This document shows positions 7,915-15,443 of a stretch of 64,000 nt of DNA, piece after piece. The stretch's first letter is position 1. The number at the start of each line of letters is the position of its first letter. The DNA comes from Streptomyces sp. NBC_01478 (lineage in GTDB: Bacteria; Actinomycetota; Actinomycetes; Streptomycetales; Streptomycetaceae), in assembly GCF_036227225.1 (NCBI RefSeq), contig NZ_CP109444.1:1612001-1676000 (forward strand), written 5' to 3'. The translations under genes were made by a program, and so were the position numbers. The notes beneath the pieces are model-generated. The model saw nothing but the letters and a program-made list of their open reading frames with translations. It was not told the DNA's origin and did no database searches.

Positions 7915-9017
7915 CCGCCCGCATCGCCGAACTGGCCACCGGCTACGACGAGTCGGGCGCCTTCCCCGCCGACTCCCTGCGGATCGCCCACGAGGCCGGG
8001 CTGCTCACCGCGACCATCGGGGAGCGGTACGGCGGCCGGGGCGCCCGGGTCGAGGAGAGCGCGCGCATCCTCCACCGGATCGGGCAGGGCGACCCGTCCG
8101 TCGCCCTGATCGCGGCGATGACCCTCAACACGCACGCCCGGCAGGCCGTACAGCCGCACTGGCCGGGCGAGTTGTACGCGCGTGTGGTCAAGGAGTCCTT
8201 CGAACGGCCGGTGCTCGTCAACCACGCGCGGGTGGAGCCGGAGTTGGGCTCCCCCGCGCGCGGCGGCCTCCCGTCGACGCTCGCCCGGCGCACTCCGGAC
8301 GGCTGGTCGCTGAACGGCACCAAACGCTTCGTGACCGGCGCGGAGGGCCTGGACTGGTTCCTGGTGTGGGCCACCACCGACGAACCGGAGCCGCGCGTCG
8401 GCACCTTCCTGGTGCCGGGCGGCTCCCCGGGTATCGAGATCACCGGCCGCTGGGACCAGTTGGGGCTGCGGGCCAGCGGCAGTCACGACGTGACGTTCCG
8501 GGACGTGGAGATCCCCTACGAGCACGTCATCGGCATCGGCCCGCACGGTGCGTCGGCCGAGCAGGACAACCGGGCGGGCGCCGCGCTCCATCTCCCGCTC
8601 GCCGCCCTCTACTTGGGGGTGGCACGGGCGGCGCAGTCGTTCTTCCACACGTTCGCCCACGAGCGCGTGCCCGCCAACCTCGGCCATCCGGTGGCCCGTA
8701 CGGAACGGTTCCGCAGGACCGCCGGAGAGATCGAGGTGCTGCTCTCCGCCGCCGAGCAGTTGGTGTTCGACGGCGCCGCCCGGGTGGACTCAGGCGACTC
8801 CGCGTACACCCCCGAACAGGCCCTCGGGGCACGGGTGCTGGCCGACCGGCACGGCGTCCGCGCGGTGGAGCTCGCGGTACGGCTGCTCGGCAATCCCGGG
8901 CTCGCGCGGGGCAATCCGTTGGAGCGGCACTTCCGGGACATCCAGTGCGCGCCGGTGCACGCACCCCAGGAGGACATCTCGCTGCTCGCGATCGGCACGA
9001 AGGCGTTGAATCCGTGA
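7911..9017 (+). CDS. Acyl-CoA-dehydrogenase-fold flavin monooxygenase (organosulfur type)
   Basis: 368 residues with the acyl-CoA dehydrogenase fold: N-terminal helices, then GWSLNGTKRFVTGAEGLDWFLVWA in the middle beta domain, GLRASGSHDVTFRDVEIP, and a C-terminal helical domain. Relatives in sulfur operons (the SfnB/DszC-like group) are reduced-flavin monooxygenases rather than true dehydrogenases, and genes of this type recur with ssu-like transporters. The general base Glu of real acyl-CoA dehydrogenases is not recognisable by eye. It is coupled by GTGA overlap to the second binding protein, so the two probably act on one substrate. The substrate is unknown. Confidence 0.8.
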   Translation: MTARIAELATGYDESGAFPADSLRIAHEAGLLTATIGERYGGRGARVEESARILHRIGQGDPSVALIAAMTLNTHARQAVQPHWPGELYARVVKESFERPVLVNHARVEPELGSPARGGLPSTLARRTPDGWSLNGTKRFVTGAEGLDWFLVWATTDEPEPRVGTFLVPGGSPGIEITGRWDQLGLRASGSHDVTFRDVEIPYEHVIGIGPHGASAEQDNRAGAALHLPLAALYLGVARAAQSFFHTFAHERVPANLGHPVARTERFRRTAGEIEVLLSAAEQLVFDGAARVDSGDSAYTPEQALGARVLADRHGVRAVELAVRLLGNPGLARGNPLERHFRDIQCAPVHAPQEDISLLAIGTKALNP

Positions 9018-9045
9018 AGGCACGCACAGTGAAGGTACGCATCCG

Positions 9046-10428
9046 GTGACCACAGCTCCCCCGACCGCTCCCACCGCCGCCGCCCGGCTCCTCGGTCTGC
9101 TCGCCCGGGATCTGCCGCCCGATCAACTGGCCACGGAACCACGGACGTTGGCCGCGCACGCCACGGACCGTTCGGGCACCCGCCCGGACGGTGTCCCGCT
9201 CGCCGTGGTGCACGCACGGCGCACCGAGGACGTGACCGTCACGCTCCGGCACGCGAACGCGCTGGGCGTGCCGGTGGTGCCGCGCGGTGCGGGCACCGGT
9301 CTGTCGGGCGGGGCGTCGGCCGGCGAGGGCGTGCTCGTCCTCGACCTCTCCGGGATGAACCGGGTCCTGGAGCTGTCGGTCGACGACCAGCTCGCGGTGG
9401 TCGAACCGGGCGTGATCACCGCCGAGTTGGACCGGGCGGCGGGCGAGCACGGGCTGCGGTACGCGCCCGATCCGGCGAGTGCGGCGATCTCGACGATCGG
9501 TGGGAACATCGCGACCAACGCGGGCGGGCTGCGGTGCGCGAAGTACGGGGTGACGCGGGACAGCGTGCTCGGCCTGGAGGCCGTGCTCGCCGACGGGACG
9601 GTGGTCACGACCGGCCGCCGTACCGTCAAAGGGGTCACCGGTTACGACCTCACCGCGCTGCTGACCGGCTCCGAGGGCACCCTCGCCGTCATCACCTCGG
9701 CGACCCTGCGGCTGCGCCCGGTGCCGGTGGCGACGGCCACGGTCGCAGCCTACTTCGACTCGTTCGAGGCGGCGGCCGAGGCGTCGTACGCGATCGGGCG
9801 GGCCGGGGTCGTACCGGCGCTCGCGGAGCTGCTCGACGGGCCGGTGCTGCGGGCCGTAGATCCGGCGCTGGGCGAGCGCGGGGCGGCGCTGCTGCTGGTG
9901 CAGTGCGACGGGGCGGGGGCGGGCATCGAGGCGGAGCAGGTCGCGCGGGTGCTGGCGCCGACGGCCTCCTCCGTGGAGACCACGACGGACCCGGTCGAGG
10001 CGGAATCGCTGCTGGCGGCCCGCCGGCTCGCCCTGCCCGCGCTGGAGGAGTTGGGCCGGCCGCTGATCGAGGACATCGCGGTGCCCCGCTCGCGGCTCGC
10101 GGAGGCGGTCCGCGAGATCCGCCTCATCTCCGCCCGTCACGACGTGCCGGTCTACACCCTCGCGCACGCGGCGGACGGCAACCTCCATCCGATCATCGTG
10201 GTCGATCCCGCCCTGGACCGGCTGCCGGACGCGGCCTGGGAGGCGGCCGGCGAGATCTTCGCGCTCGCGCTGCGGCTGGGCGGGACGCTCACCGGCGAGC
10301 ACGGTGTGGGAGTGCTGAAGCGGCAGTGGGTGGCGGACGAACTCGGGCCCACCGCCCACGCGTTGCAGCGGCGGCTGAAGGAGGCGTTCGATCCGCGGGG
10401 CATCCTCAACCCCGGCAAGACCCTGTGA
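9046..10428 (+). CDS. FAD-linked oxidase, GlcD family
   Basis: 460 residues with the VAO/PCMH FAD-binding domain first (VVPRGAGTGLSGGASAGEGV, VVEPGVITAELDRAAGEHGL, IGGNIATNAGGLRCAKYGVTRD, GYDLTALLTGSEGTLAVIT) and the C-terminal FAD-oxidase cap ending in GTLTGEHGVGVLKR and DPRGILNPGKTL. This is the glycolate / D-lactate / 2-hydroxyacid dehydrogenase family. The GTG at 9046 follows the previous gene by 28 bases, so it is probably the last gene of the sulfur operon. It may oxidise a hydroxyacid left after desulfonation; that is inference from position. Confidence 0.85.
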   Translation: MTTAPPTAPTAAARLLGLLARDLPPDQLATEPRTLAAHATDRSGTRPDGVPLAVVHARRTEDVTVTLRHANALGVPVVPRGAGTGLSGGASAGEGVLVLDLSGMNRVLELSVDDQLAVVEPGVITAELDRAAGEHGLRYAPDPASAAISTIGGNIATNAGGLRCAKYGVTRDSVLGLEAVLADGTVVTTGRRTVKGVTGYDLTALLTGSEGTLAVITSATLRLRPVPVATATVAAYFDSFEAAAEASYAIGRAGVVPALAELLDGPVLRAVDPALGERGAALLLVQCDGAGAGIEAEQVARVLAPTASSVETTTDPVEAESLLAARRLALPALEELGRPLIEDIAVPRSRLAEAVREIRLISARHDVPVYTLAHAADGNLHPIIVVDPALDRLPDAAWEAAGEIFALALRLGGTLTGEHGVGVLKRQWVADELGPTAHALQRRLKEAFDPRGILNPGKTL

Positions 10429-10489
10429 GCGGGGCTCGACCGGACCCCCCGAACGGGTGAAGTCGGGTCAACCGGGGGTGGTGCGGGGG

Positions 10490-10512
10490 GGCACGTGCGA
10501 GCGGCATGTGCC
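10490..10512 (+). terminator. Hairpin after the organosulfur operon
   Basis: GGCACGTGC pairs with GCATGTGCC (nine pairs including one G-U) around a five-base loop, 62 bases after the last stop codon of the sulfur operon. No U-tract follows, as is common for actinomycete terminators. It separates the operon from the encapsulin gene. Confidence 0.35.
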
Positions 10513-10519
10513 TCGACCG

Positions 10520-10555
10520 CCGTCATCGTCCATCACTCGTGGTGACCGATGACGG
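10520..10555. promoter_or_regulatory. Large inverted repeat upstream of the encapsulin gene
   Basis: CCGTCATCG and CGATGACGG are perfect nine-base arms separated by 18 bases whose centre is itself partly symmetrical (CATCAC, then GTGGTG). The repeat ends about 70 bases before the encapsulin ATG, a good place for an operator, though a second terminator hairpin cannot be excluded. Confidence 0.4.
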
Positions 10556-10623
10556 GTAGCTGTACGCACGGAATGTGACGGGAGCAGACACTCCGTCAAC
10601 CGTGCGACAGGAGAGAAGGCACC

Positions 10624-12045
10624 ATGTCGGTCGACACCGGTACCGCGCCCGAGGCGGGCGCCGAGGAGCGGGAACAGCAGAGCCTCGGTACCGCCGCGGC
10701 ACGCACTCTGGCGACCACGACCAAGTCCGAACCGCAGATGCAGGGCATCAGTTCACGGTGGCTGACCCGCATGCTGCCCTGGGTGAACGTGCCCGGCGGC
10801 ACCTACCGCGTCAACCGCCGGCTGTCCTACACCCGGGGCGACGGACGGGTCACGTTCGTCCAGACCGGCGCCCAAGTGCGGGTCGTCCCGGCCGAGTTGA
10901 GCGAACTACCGCTGTTGCGCGGCTTCGCGGACACCGACGCGCTCGGCGCGCTGGCCGAGCGGTTCGAGCAACGGGAGTTCGCGCCGGGTCAGTTGATCGT
11001 GGAGGCGGGCCGCCCCGCCGACCAGGTGTTCCTGATCGCGCACGGCAAGGTGGAGCAGCTCGGGGAGGGTCCCTACGGCGACGAGGCGGTCGCCGGTCTG
11101 CTGGCCGACGGCGACACCTTCGGCGGCCAGGTGCTCGGCGACCCGGACGGCACCTGGGAGTTCACGGCCCGCGCGGCGACGGCCACCACGGTACTGACGC
11201 TGCCGCACTCGGCGTACCAGGCCGTCGCGGAACGGCATCCGGCGCTGAGCGCGCACGTCGAGGCGCTCGGCGCGGACGACCGCGGTCCGCTCAACACCTT
11301 CGGCGAGGCGGCGATCGCCCTGAGCGCCGGCCATGTGGGCGAGCCCGATCTGCCGGCCACGTTCGTGGACTACGACCTCGCTCCGCGCGAGTACGAACTC
11401 AGCGTCGCCCAGACCGTGTTGAAGGTGCACAGCCGCGTCACCGACCTCTACAACCAGCCGATGAACCAGACCCAGCACCAACTCCGGCTCACCGTCGAGG
11501 CCTTGCGTGAGCGGCAGGAGAACGAGCTGGTCAACAACCGGGAGTTCGGGCTGCTGCACAACGCCGACTACGACCAGCGGATCTCCACCCACTCCGGGCC
11601 GCCGACCCCCGACGACCTCGACGAGCTGCTGAGCATGCGGCGCGACACCCGCTTCCTGTTCGCCCATCCGCGGACGATCGCCGCGTTCGGCCGCGAGTGC
11701 AACAAGCGGGGCGTCTACTTCAGCGGCATCGACGTCGGCGGCCACCATCTGCCCGCCTGGCGCGGGGTGCCGCTGCTGCCGTGCGGCAAGATCCCGGTCA
11801 GCGCGTCCCGTACGTCGTCGATCATCGCGATGCGCACCGGCGAGGACGACCAGGGCGTGATCGGCCTTTACCAGACCGGCATCCCGGACGAGCTCGAACC
11901 GGGCCTCAACGTACGGTTCATGGGCATCAACGAACAGGCGATCATCTCGTACCTGGTGAGCACCTACTTCTCGGCGGCGGTCCTGGTGCCGGACGCGATC
12001 GGCATCCTGGAGAACGTCGAGGTCTCCCGCCGGGACGGCAACTGA
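10624..12045 (+). CDS. Family 2B encapsulin nanocompartment shell protein
   Basis: 473 residues. The N-terminal arm (residues 1 to about 85, with [17 protein letters not shown] and TYRVNRRL) and the C-terminal half (from about 225: [90 protein letters not shown]) form the HK97-like shell fold of family 2 encapsulins. Inserted at about residues 90-215 is a cyclic-nucleotide-binding-like domain ([23 protein letters not shown] in part, [25 protein letters not shown]), which defines subfamily 2B. The start has an AGGAG site. Such shells usually encapsulate a desulfurase, terpene cyclase or other enzyme with a disordered N-terminal tag. No such cargo adjoins it; the neighbours are a sulfonate operon and a PfkB operon. 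Confidence 0.93.
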   Translation: MSVDTGTAPEAGAEEREQQSLGTAAARTLATTTKSEPQMQGISSRWLTRMLPWVNVPGGTYRVNRRLSYTRGDGRVTFVQTGAQVRVVPAELSELPLLRGFADTDALGALAERFEQREFAPGQLIVEAGRPADQVFLIAHGKVEQLGEGPYGDEAVAGLLADGDTFGGQVLGDPDGTWEFTARAATATTVLTLPHSAYQAVAERHPALSAHVEALGADDRGPLNTFGEAAIALSAGHVGEPDLPATFVDYDLAPREYELSVAQTVLKVHSRVTDLYNQPMNQTQHQLRLTVEALRERQENELVNNREFGLLHNADYDQRISTHSGPPTPDDLDELLSMRRDTRFLFAHPRTIAAFGRECNKRGVYFSGIDVGGHHLPAWRGVPLLPCGKIPVSASRTSSIIAMRTGEDDQGVIGLYQTGIPDELEPGLNVRFMGINEQAIISYLVSTYFSAAVLVPDAIGILENVEVSRRDGN

Positions 12046-12058
12046 CGGCGAGGGAAGG

Positions 12059-12973
12059 CTAGTTCAGGAACGCGTCCAGTCGTGCCGCGTCCGGTGCGGT
12101 CGCCGGGCCCGGTGCGGTGACGGCCAGGGCGGCGCCCGCGTTGGCCCGGCGGGCGGCGGCCACCGGGTCGAGGCCCTGGGCCAGGGCGGCCATGAACACG
12201 CCGGTGTGCGCGTCGCCCGCGCCGTTGAGGTCGACGGCGTCCACGGCGAACCCCGGGACGGTGACGAGGCGTTCGCCCTGGCGCAGGAGACAACCGTCGG
12301 GGCCGGTACGGACGAGCACCGAGCCGCGCCCCAGTTGGGACTGGAGGGCGCGGGCGGCTTCGGCCGGATCATCGACGCCCGTGAGCAGCGTGGCCTCACG
12401 GGCGTTGCAGCTCCACCAGTCCGAGCGGGCGAGCAGCGACTCCAGTGCGTCGCGGGGGATTTCGTCCGCCAACGGCCCGGGGTCGGTGACCACCGTGACG
12501 CCCGGGTCCAGTCGGGCCAGGAGGTCGAGCAGGGCCGCCCGGTTGCCGTCGTGGAGCAGGCCGTATCCGGTGAGGTACGCCAAGTCGCCCGCGCCGGGCC
12601 GGAGGTCGGCCAGGTCGGCCGGGGTGAGGGTGGCCTCCGCGCCGGGGCTGGTGACGAAGGTGCGCTCGCCGTCCGTGTCGACCAGGCAGACCACGAAGCC
12701 GGTGTCCGGTGCCGGGCGCGGTGCGAGCAGGACGTCGATGCCCTCGGCGCGCAGCGCGGCGCGGGCCCGGTCACCGAAGGGACCGGTGCCGTGCGCTCCG
12801 GCGTAGGTCACGGGGAGTCCCTGGCGGGCGGCGGCGGCCATGACGTTGAAGCCGCCGCCCGGGGTGCGTTCGGTGCGGGTGGCGAGGACGTCGCCGCCGC
12901 GCTCGGGGAGGGCGGGGATCTCCAGGACCAGGTCGACGACGACGTTGCCGAGGTGCCAGAGCCGCCCGCTCAC
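12059..12973 (-). CDS. PfkB-family carbohydrate/nucleoside kinase
   Basis: 304 residues of the ribokinase fold: MSGRLWHLGNVVVDL at the start, the sugar-binding GGGFNVMAAAARQG, NAREATLL, and the C-terminal anion-hole motif DLNGAGDAHTGVF with the catalytic Asp (GAGD). The GTG at 12973 has GGGAG seven bases upstream and overlaps the stop of the preceding small ORF (GTGA). It would phosphorylate a ribose-like sugar or nucleoside. It is the last gene of the leftward operon and shares that operon's presumed nucleoside or base substrate. It has no disordered N-terminal extension, so it does not look like cargo of the adjacent encapsulin. Confidence 0.88.
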   Translation of the reverse strand: MSGRLWHLGNVVVDLVLEIPALPERGGDVLATRTERTPGGGFNVMAAAARQGLPVTYAGAHGTGPFGDRARAALRAEGIDVLLAPRPAPDTGFVVCLVDTDGERTFVTSPGAEATLTPADLADLRPGAGDLAYLTGYGLLHDGNRAALLDLLARLDPGVTVVTDPGPLADEIPRDALESLLARSDWWSCNAREATLLTGVDDPAEAARALQSQLGRGSVLVRTGPDGCLLRQGERLVTVPGFAVDAVDLNGAGDAHTGVFMAALAQGLDPVAAARRANAGAALAVTAPGPATAPDAARLDAFLN

Positions 12974-13190
12974 GACCGCTCCCGCAGGACGAGCGTGGCC
13001 GTGACCGTGGCATCCAGGTCGACCACGACAGTGCCGAGATACCAGAGCCGCCCGCTCATGCCCGCACCCGCAGGTCGCAGGGCTGCCCCCGTGGCATCCA
13101 ACTCGACGATGACGTTGCCGAGGCGCCACAGCCTGCCGCTCACGACTGTCCCCGCAGACGGAGCAAGGCTGCCGCCGTGGCGTCCAGGTC
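12929..13190. repeat. Decayed tandem duplication across the ADP-ribosylglycohydrolase/PfkB junction
   Basis: On the minus strand the end of the upstream gene (LDATAAALLRLRGQS) and the start of PfkB (MSGRLWHLGNVVVDL) recur as two intervening copies of about 84-86 bases: MSGRLWRLGNVIVELDATG and MSGRLWYLGTVVVDLDATV with their tails. This gives three MSGRLW starts and three LDAT blocks in a row. Copies differ by scattered substitutions, so the duplication is not recent. Confidence 0.85.
12970..13143 (-). CDS. Small repeat-derived ORF, 57 codons
   Basis: A GTG-started frame of 57 codons, built from two copies of a junction module: MSGRLWRLGNVIVELDAT with tail, then MSGRLWYLGTVVVDLDAT with tail ending RERS. 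Its start overlaps the stop of the ADP-ribosylglycohydrolase gene (GTGA) and its stop overlaps the PfkB start (GTGA), so it preserves translational coupling through the operon. The first beta-strand and Gly-Asn of PfkB are copied but the kinase is not. It is either a non-functional spacer whose frame is kept to allow coupling, or a tiny expressed protein. I do not recognise a function. Confidence 0.5.
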   Translation of the reverse strand: MSGRLWRLGNVIVELDATGAALRPAGAGMSGRLWYLGTVVVDLDATVTATLVLRERS

Positions 13191-14144
13191 GAGCGCCGGG
13201 TTGACGCGTACAAGCGTCTCGCGCGCGTCGGCCGGGAAGGCGTCCACTCCGTGGCAGGCGCCGCCGATGGCCCCCGCGATCGCGGCGATGGTGTCGCAGT
13301 CGCCGCCGACGGAGGCGGCGAGCAGCGCGGCCCGCCAGGGGTCGTCGGGGCAGGCGGCGAGGACGGCGAAGGCGGCGGGCACGGACTCCTGCGTGGCGAG
13401 GCTGGTGCCGACCAACGCGTAGACGCGCTCGCAGAGTTGGGCCTCGGTGAGGCCGCGCGCCAGCCCGGTCGCCCAGACGATCCGCTCGGCGACGTCGGCG
13501 GCGGCCACCCAGTGGCCCCGTCCCGCCGCCAACCGGGCCGCCGACACGGCCACTTCGACGGCCTCGGAAACCGACGCTCCGTCAAGTCCCGCGCTCACGG
13601 CGGCCGCCACCGCCGCGGCACCGGCGAGCGCGACCCCGGTGTTGTGGGTCAGGCTGCTGGCCTCCACCACCCGGTCCACCAGAGCCGCCGGGTCGGCGGC
13701 CGACACCGCGATGCCCACGGGCGCGATCCGCATCGCGGCGCCGTTGGTGGTGCCGTACCGCCCCACCTCGTCGACCGGGGTGCCCGCGAGGACCAGTTCC
13801 ACCGCCCGCTTGGTGGACGGTCCGAGGAGGTCGAGCGAGCCGCGGGCCCGCATGTCGTCCTCCCAGGCGACCAGGCGCCGGGCGAGTTCCGCCGGGTCGA
13901 TACGGCCCTTGCCGTCGAGCAGCAACTGGGCGAGGAGCAGGGCCTGTTCGGTGTCGTCGGTGACCGCTCCGGCCGGCATCCCGGCGGCGAGCGGATGATC
14001 CGGGGCGGCCGGTTCGAAGCCGGTCAGGAACGCGCCGTAGCGTGCCGTGATCCGGGGGCGGGACAGCATCTGGGTGGGCATGCCGAGGGCGTCGCCGAGG
14101 GCGAGCCCGTGGAGGGCTCCGGTGGCGCGGCTCTGGAGGGTCAT
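13140..14144 (-). CDS. ADP-ribosylglycohydrolase family protein
   Basis: 334 residues, all-alpha fold of the DraG/ARH family. Visible landmarks are GALHGLALGDALGMPTQ near the N-terminus, the metal-binding TDDTEQALLLAQLL, and the second metal site region SVGGDCDTIAAIAGAIGGA near the C-terminus (GGDCDT). These bind two Mg ions and cleave N-glycosidic bonds to ribose. ATG 14144 is preceded by GGAAAG; a GTG at 14150 is in frame. Beside a PfkB kinase and a base permease, the likely job is hydrolysing an N-riboside rather than removing protein ADP-ribose; this is inference. Confidence 0.87.
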   Translation of the reverse strand: MTLQSRATGALHGLALGDALGMPTQMLSRPRITARYGAFLTGFEPAAPDHPLAAGMPAGAVTDDTEQALLLAQLLLDGKGRIDPAELARRLVAWEDDMRARGSLDLLGPSTKRAVELVLAGTPVDEVGRYGTTNGAAMRIAPVGIAVSAADPAALVDRVVEASSLTHNTGVALAGAAAVAAAVSAGLDGASVSEAVEVAVSAARLAAGRGHWVAAADVAERIVWATGLARGLTEAQLCERVYALVGTSLATQESVPAAFAVLAACPDDPWRAALLAASVGGDCDTIAAIAGAIGGACHGVDAFPADARETLVRVNPALDLDATAAALLRLRGQS

Positions 14145-14184
14145 GGGCACTTTCCGGGGCAGGGGTCGGCTTCCGGGGCGTGGG

Positions 14185-14892
14185 TCAGCCGAATTCGAGG
14201 GTCAGTTGGAAGTGGTCGGGGTCGAGGAGGCTCACGACATGTTCGACGAAGGAACCGTCGGCCGCGCGGCTGGTCCGCCGTGTGTCGAGGAACCAGTCAC
14301 CCGCCTCGCGGCGCAGCAGCTCCGCCTCCCGTCCGTCGATCCGGCGCCCGCTCACCCGCTGCTCACCGTGGTCGGGCCGCAGTCCGGCCCGCAGCATCAC
14401 CTCGGTCAGCGACTCCTCCCCGAGGCCGCGCGCGGCCAGGTCGCGCACGCCGGGCACGGGCGGCAGGAAGCTGCGTTCGTACGACACGACGACCGCGTCC
14501 GCCGCGAGTTCCCGTATCCGCTCCACGCACACGAACTCGCAGGTGTTCAGGGTGAGTTGACGTGCGAGTTGTTCGTCCCGCCTGGCGTCCACCGTGAGGG
14601 TGCGGACCCGGGTGTCGATGCCCTGGGTGGCCAGCGCGTGGGCCCAGCCGAGGCGGTCGTCGAGGGGGCGGCCGTCGAAGAGGACGTAGGAGCCCTTGCC
14701 GGTGCGGGTGGCGATCAGGCCGGCCTCGCTGAGTTCGGCGAGGGCCGCGCGGACGGTCGTACGGCTGACGCCGAAGCGTTGGGCCAGGGCGTGTTCGCCG
14801 GGCAGTTGCTCGCCGGCGGGGCGGTGGCCGCCGCGGATCTCCTTGGCGAGGACCTCGGTGATCCGCTGGTGTTTGAGCCGGACGCCGGTCAT
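14185..14892 (-). CDS. GntR/HutC-family regulator with UTRA domain
   Basis: 235 residues. The N-terminal winged HTH is typical GntR (AGEQLPGEHALAQRFGVSRTTVRAALAELSEAGLI, TRTGKGSYV), followed by a UTRA ligand-binding domain (VERIRELAADAVVVSYERSFLP, RRTSRAADGSFVEHVVSLLDP). Its ATG overlaps the stop of the cysteine hydrolase gene (ATGA), so it is co-expressed with the permease operon it presumably controls. A GTCTAGAC palindrome of the kind HutC-group GntR proteins bind sits just before the operon's first gene. Confidence 0.88.
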   Translation of the reverse strand: MTGVRLKHQRITEVLAKEIRGGHRPAGEQLPGEHALAQRFGVSRTTVRAALAELSEAGLIATRTGKGSYVLFDGRPLDDRLGWAHALATQGIDTRVRTLTVDARRDEQLARQLTLNTCEFVCVERIRELAADAVVVSYERSFLPPVPGVRDLAARGLGEESLTEVMLRAGLRPDHGEQRVSGRRIDGREAELLRREAGDWFLDTRRTSRAADGSFVEHVVSLLDPDHFQLTLEFG

Positions 14893-15443
14893 GAGGTCTC
14901 CCCGACCGCCTCGGCGATGGTGACCACCCGGATCAGCGGCCGGTAGAGGTCCATGACGTGCAGCGCCTTGACGTGGGAGTCGTCGTCCACGCCGGCGCAG
15001 GCATCGGCGACGACCAGGACCTCCGCTCCGGCGTCGGCGGCGGCGAGGGCCGTGGACAGCACGCAGCAGTCGGTGCTGACGCCGGCGAGGACGAGCCGGC
15101 CGGTGGGGGCGACACGTTCGGCGAGTTCCGGGGTCCACTTGCCGAAGGTGGGCGCGTCCACCAAGTGCCGTGCCCGGGCGGCGAATTCATCGGTCAACTG
15201 CCAGAGCGGGGCGTCCGGTGGCTGGAGGGCGAAGGGCCACTGGTCGTAGTAGGCGCGCCAGGCGCCCTCGGGCTTCGCGGGGGCCAGGAAGCGGGTGAAG
15301 GTGACCCGTTCGGCGAAGGCCGGCAGCAGGCGTCGTACGCCTGCCGCCGCGTCGGCGAAGCGGGGGGTGGCCCAGGGGCTGTCGGGTTCGGCGAAGACGC
15401 GCTGCATGTCGATGACGGCGAGGTGACCGGGTGCGGTGGTCAT
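14889..15443 (-). CDS. Isochorismatase-family cysteine hydrolase
   Basis: 184 residues with the isochorismatase-like fold used by nicotinamidases, N-carbamoylsarcosine amidases and ureidoacrylate hydrolases. The catalytic triad is Asp12 (AVIDMQRVF), Lys102 (FGKWTPEL) and Cys127 (GVSTDCCVL). It overlaps both the permease gene upstream (ATGA at 15440-15443) and the GntR gene downstream. In this operon it probably hydrolyses an amide in the imported base or its breakdown product. The exact substrate cannot be told from sequence. Confidence 0.87.
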   Translation of the reverse strand: MTTAPGHLAVIDMQRVFAEPDSPWATPRFADAAAGVRRLLPAFAERVTFTRFLAPAKPEGAWRAYYDQWPFALQPPDAPLWQLTDEFAARARHLVDAPTFGKWTPELAERVAPTGRLVLAGVSTDCCVLSTALAAADAGAEVLVVADACAGVDDDSHVKALHVMDLYRPLIRVVTIAEAVGETS

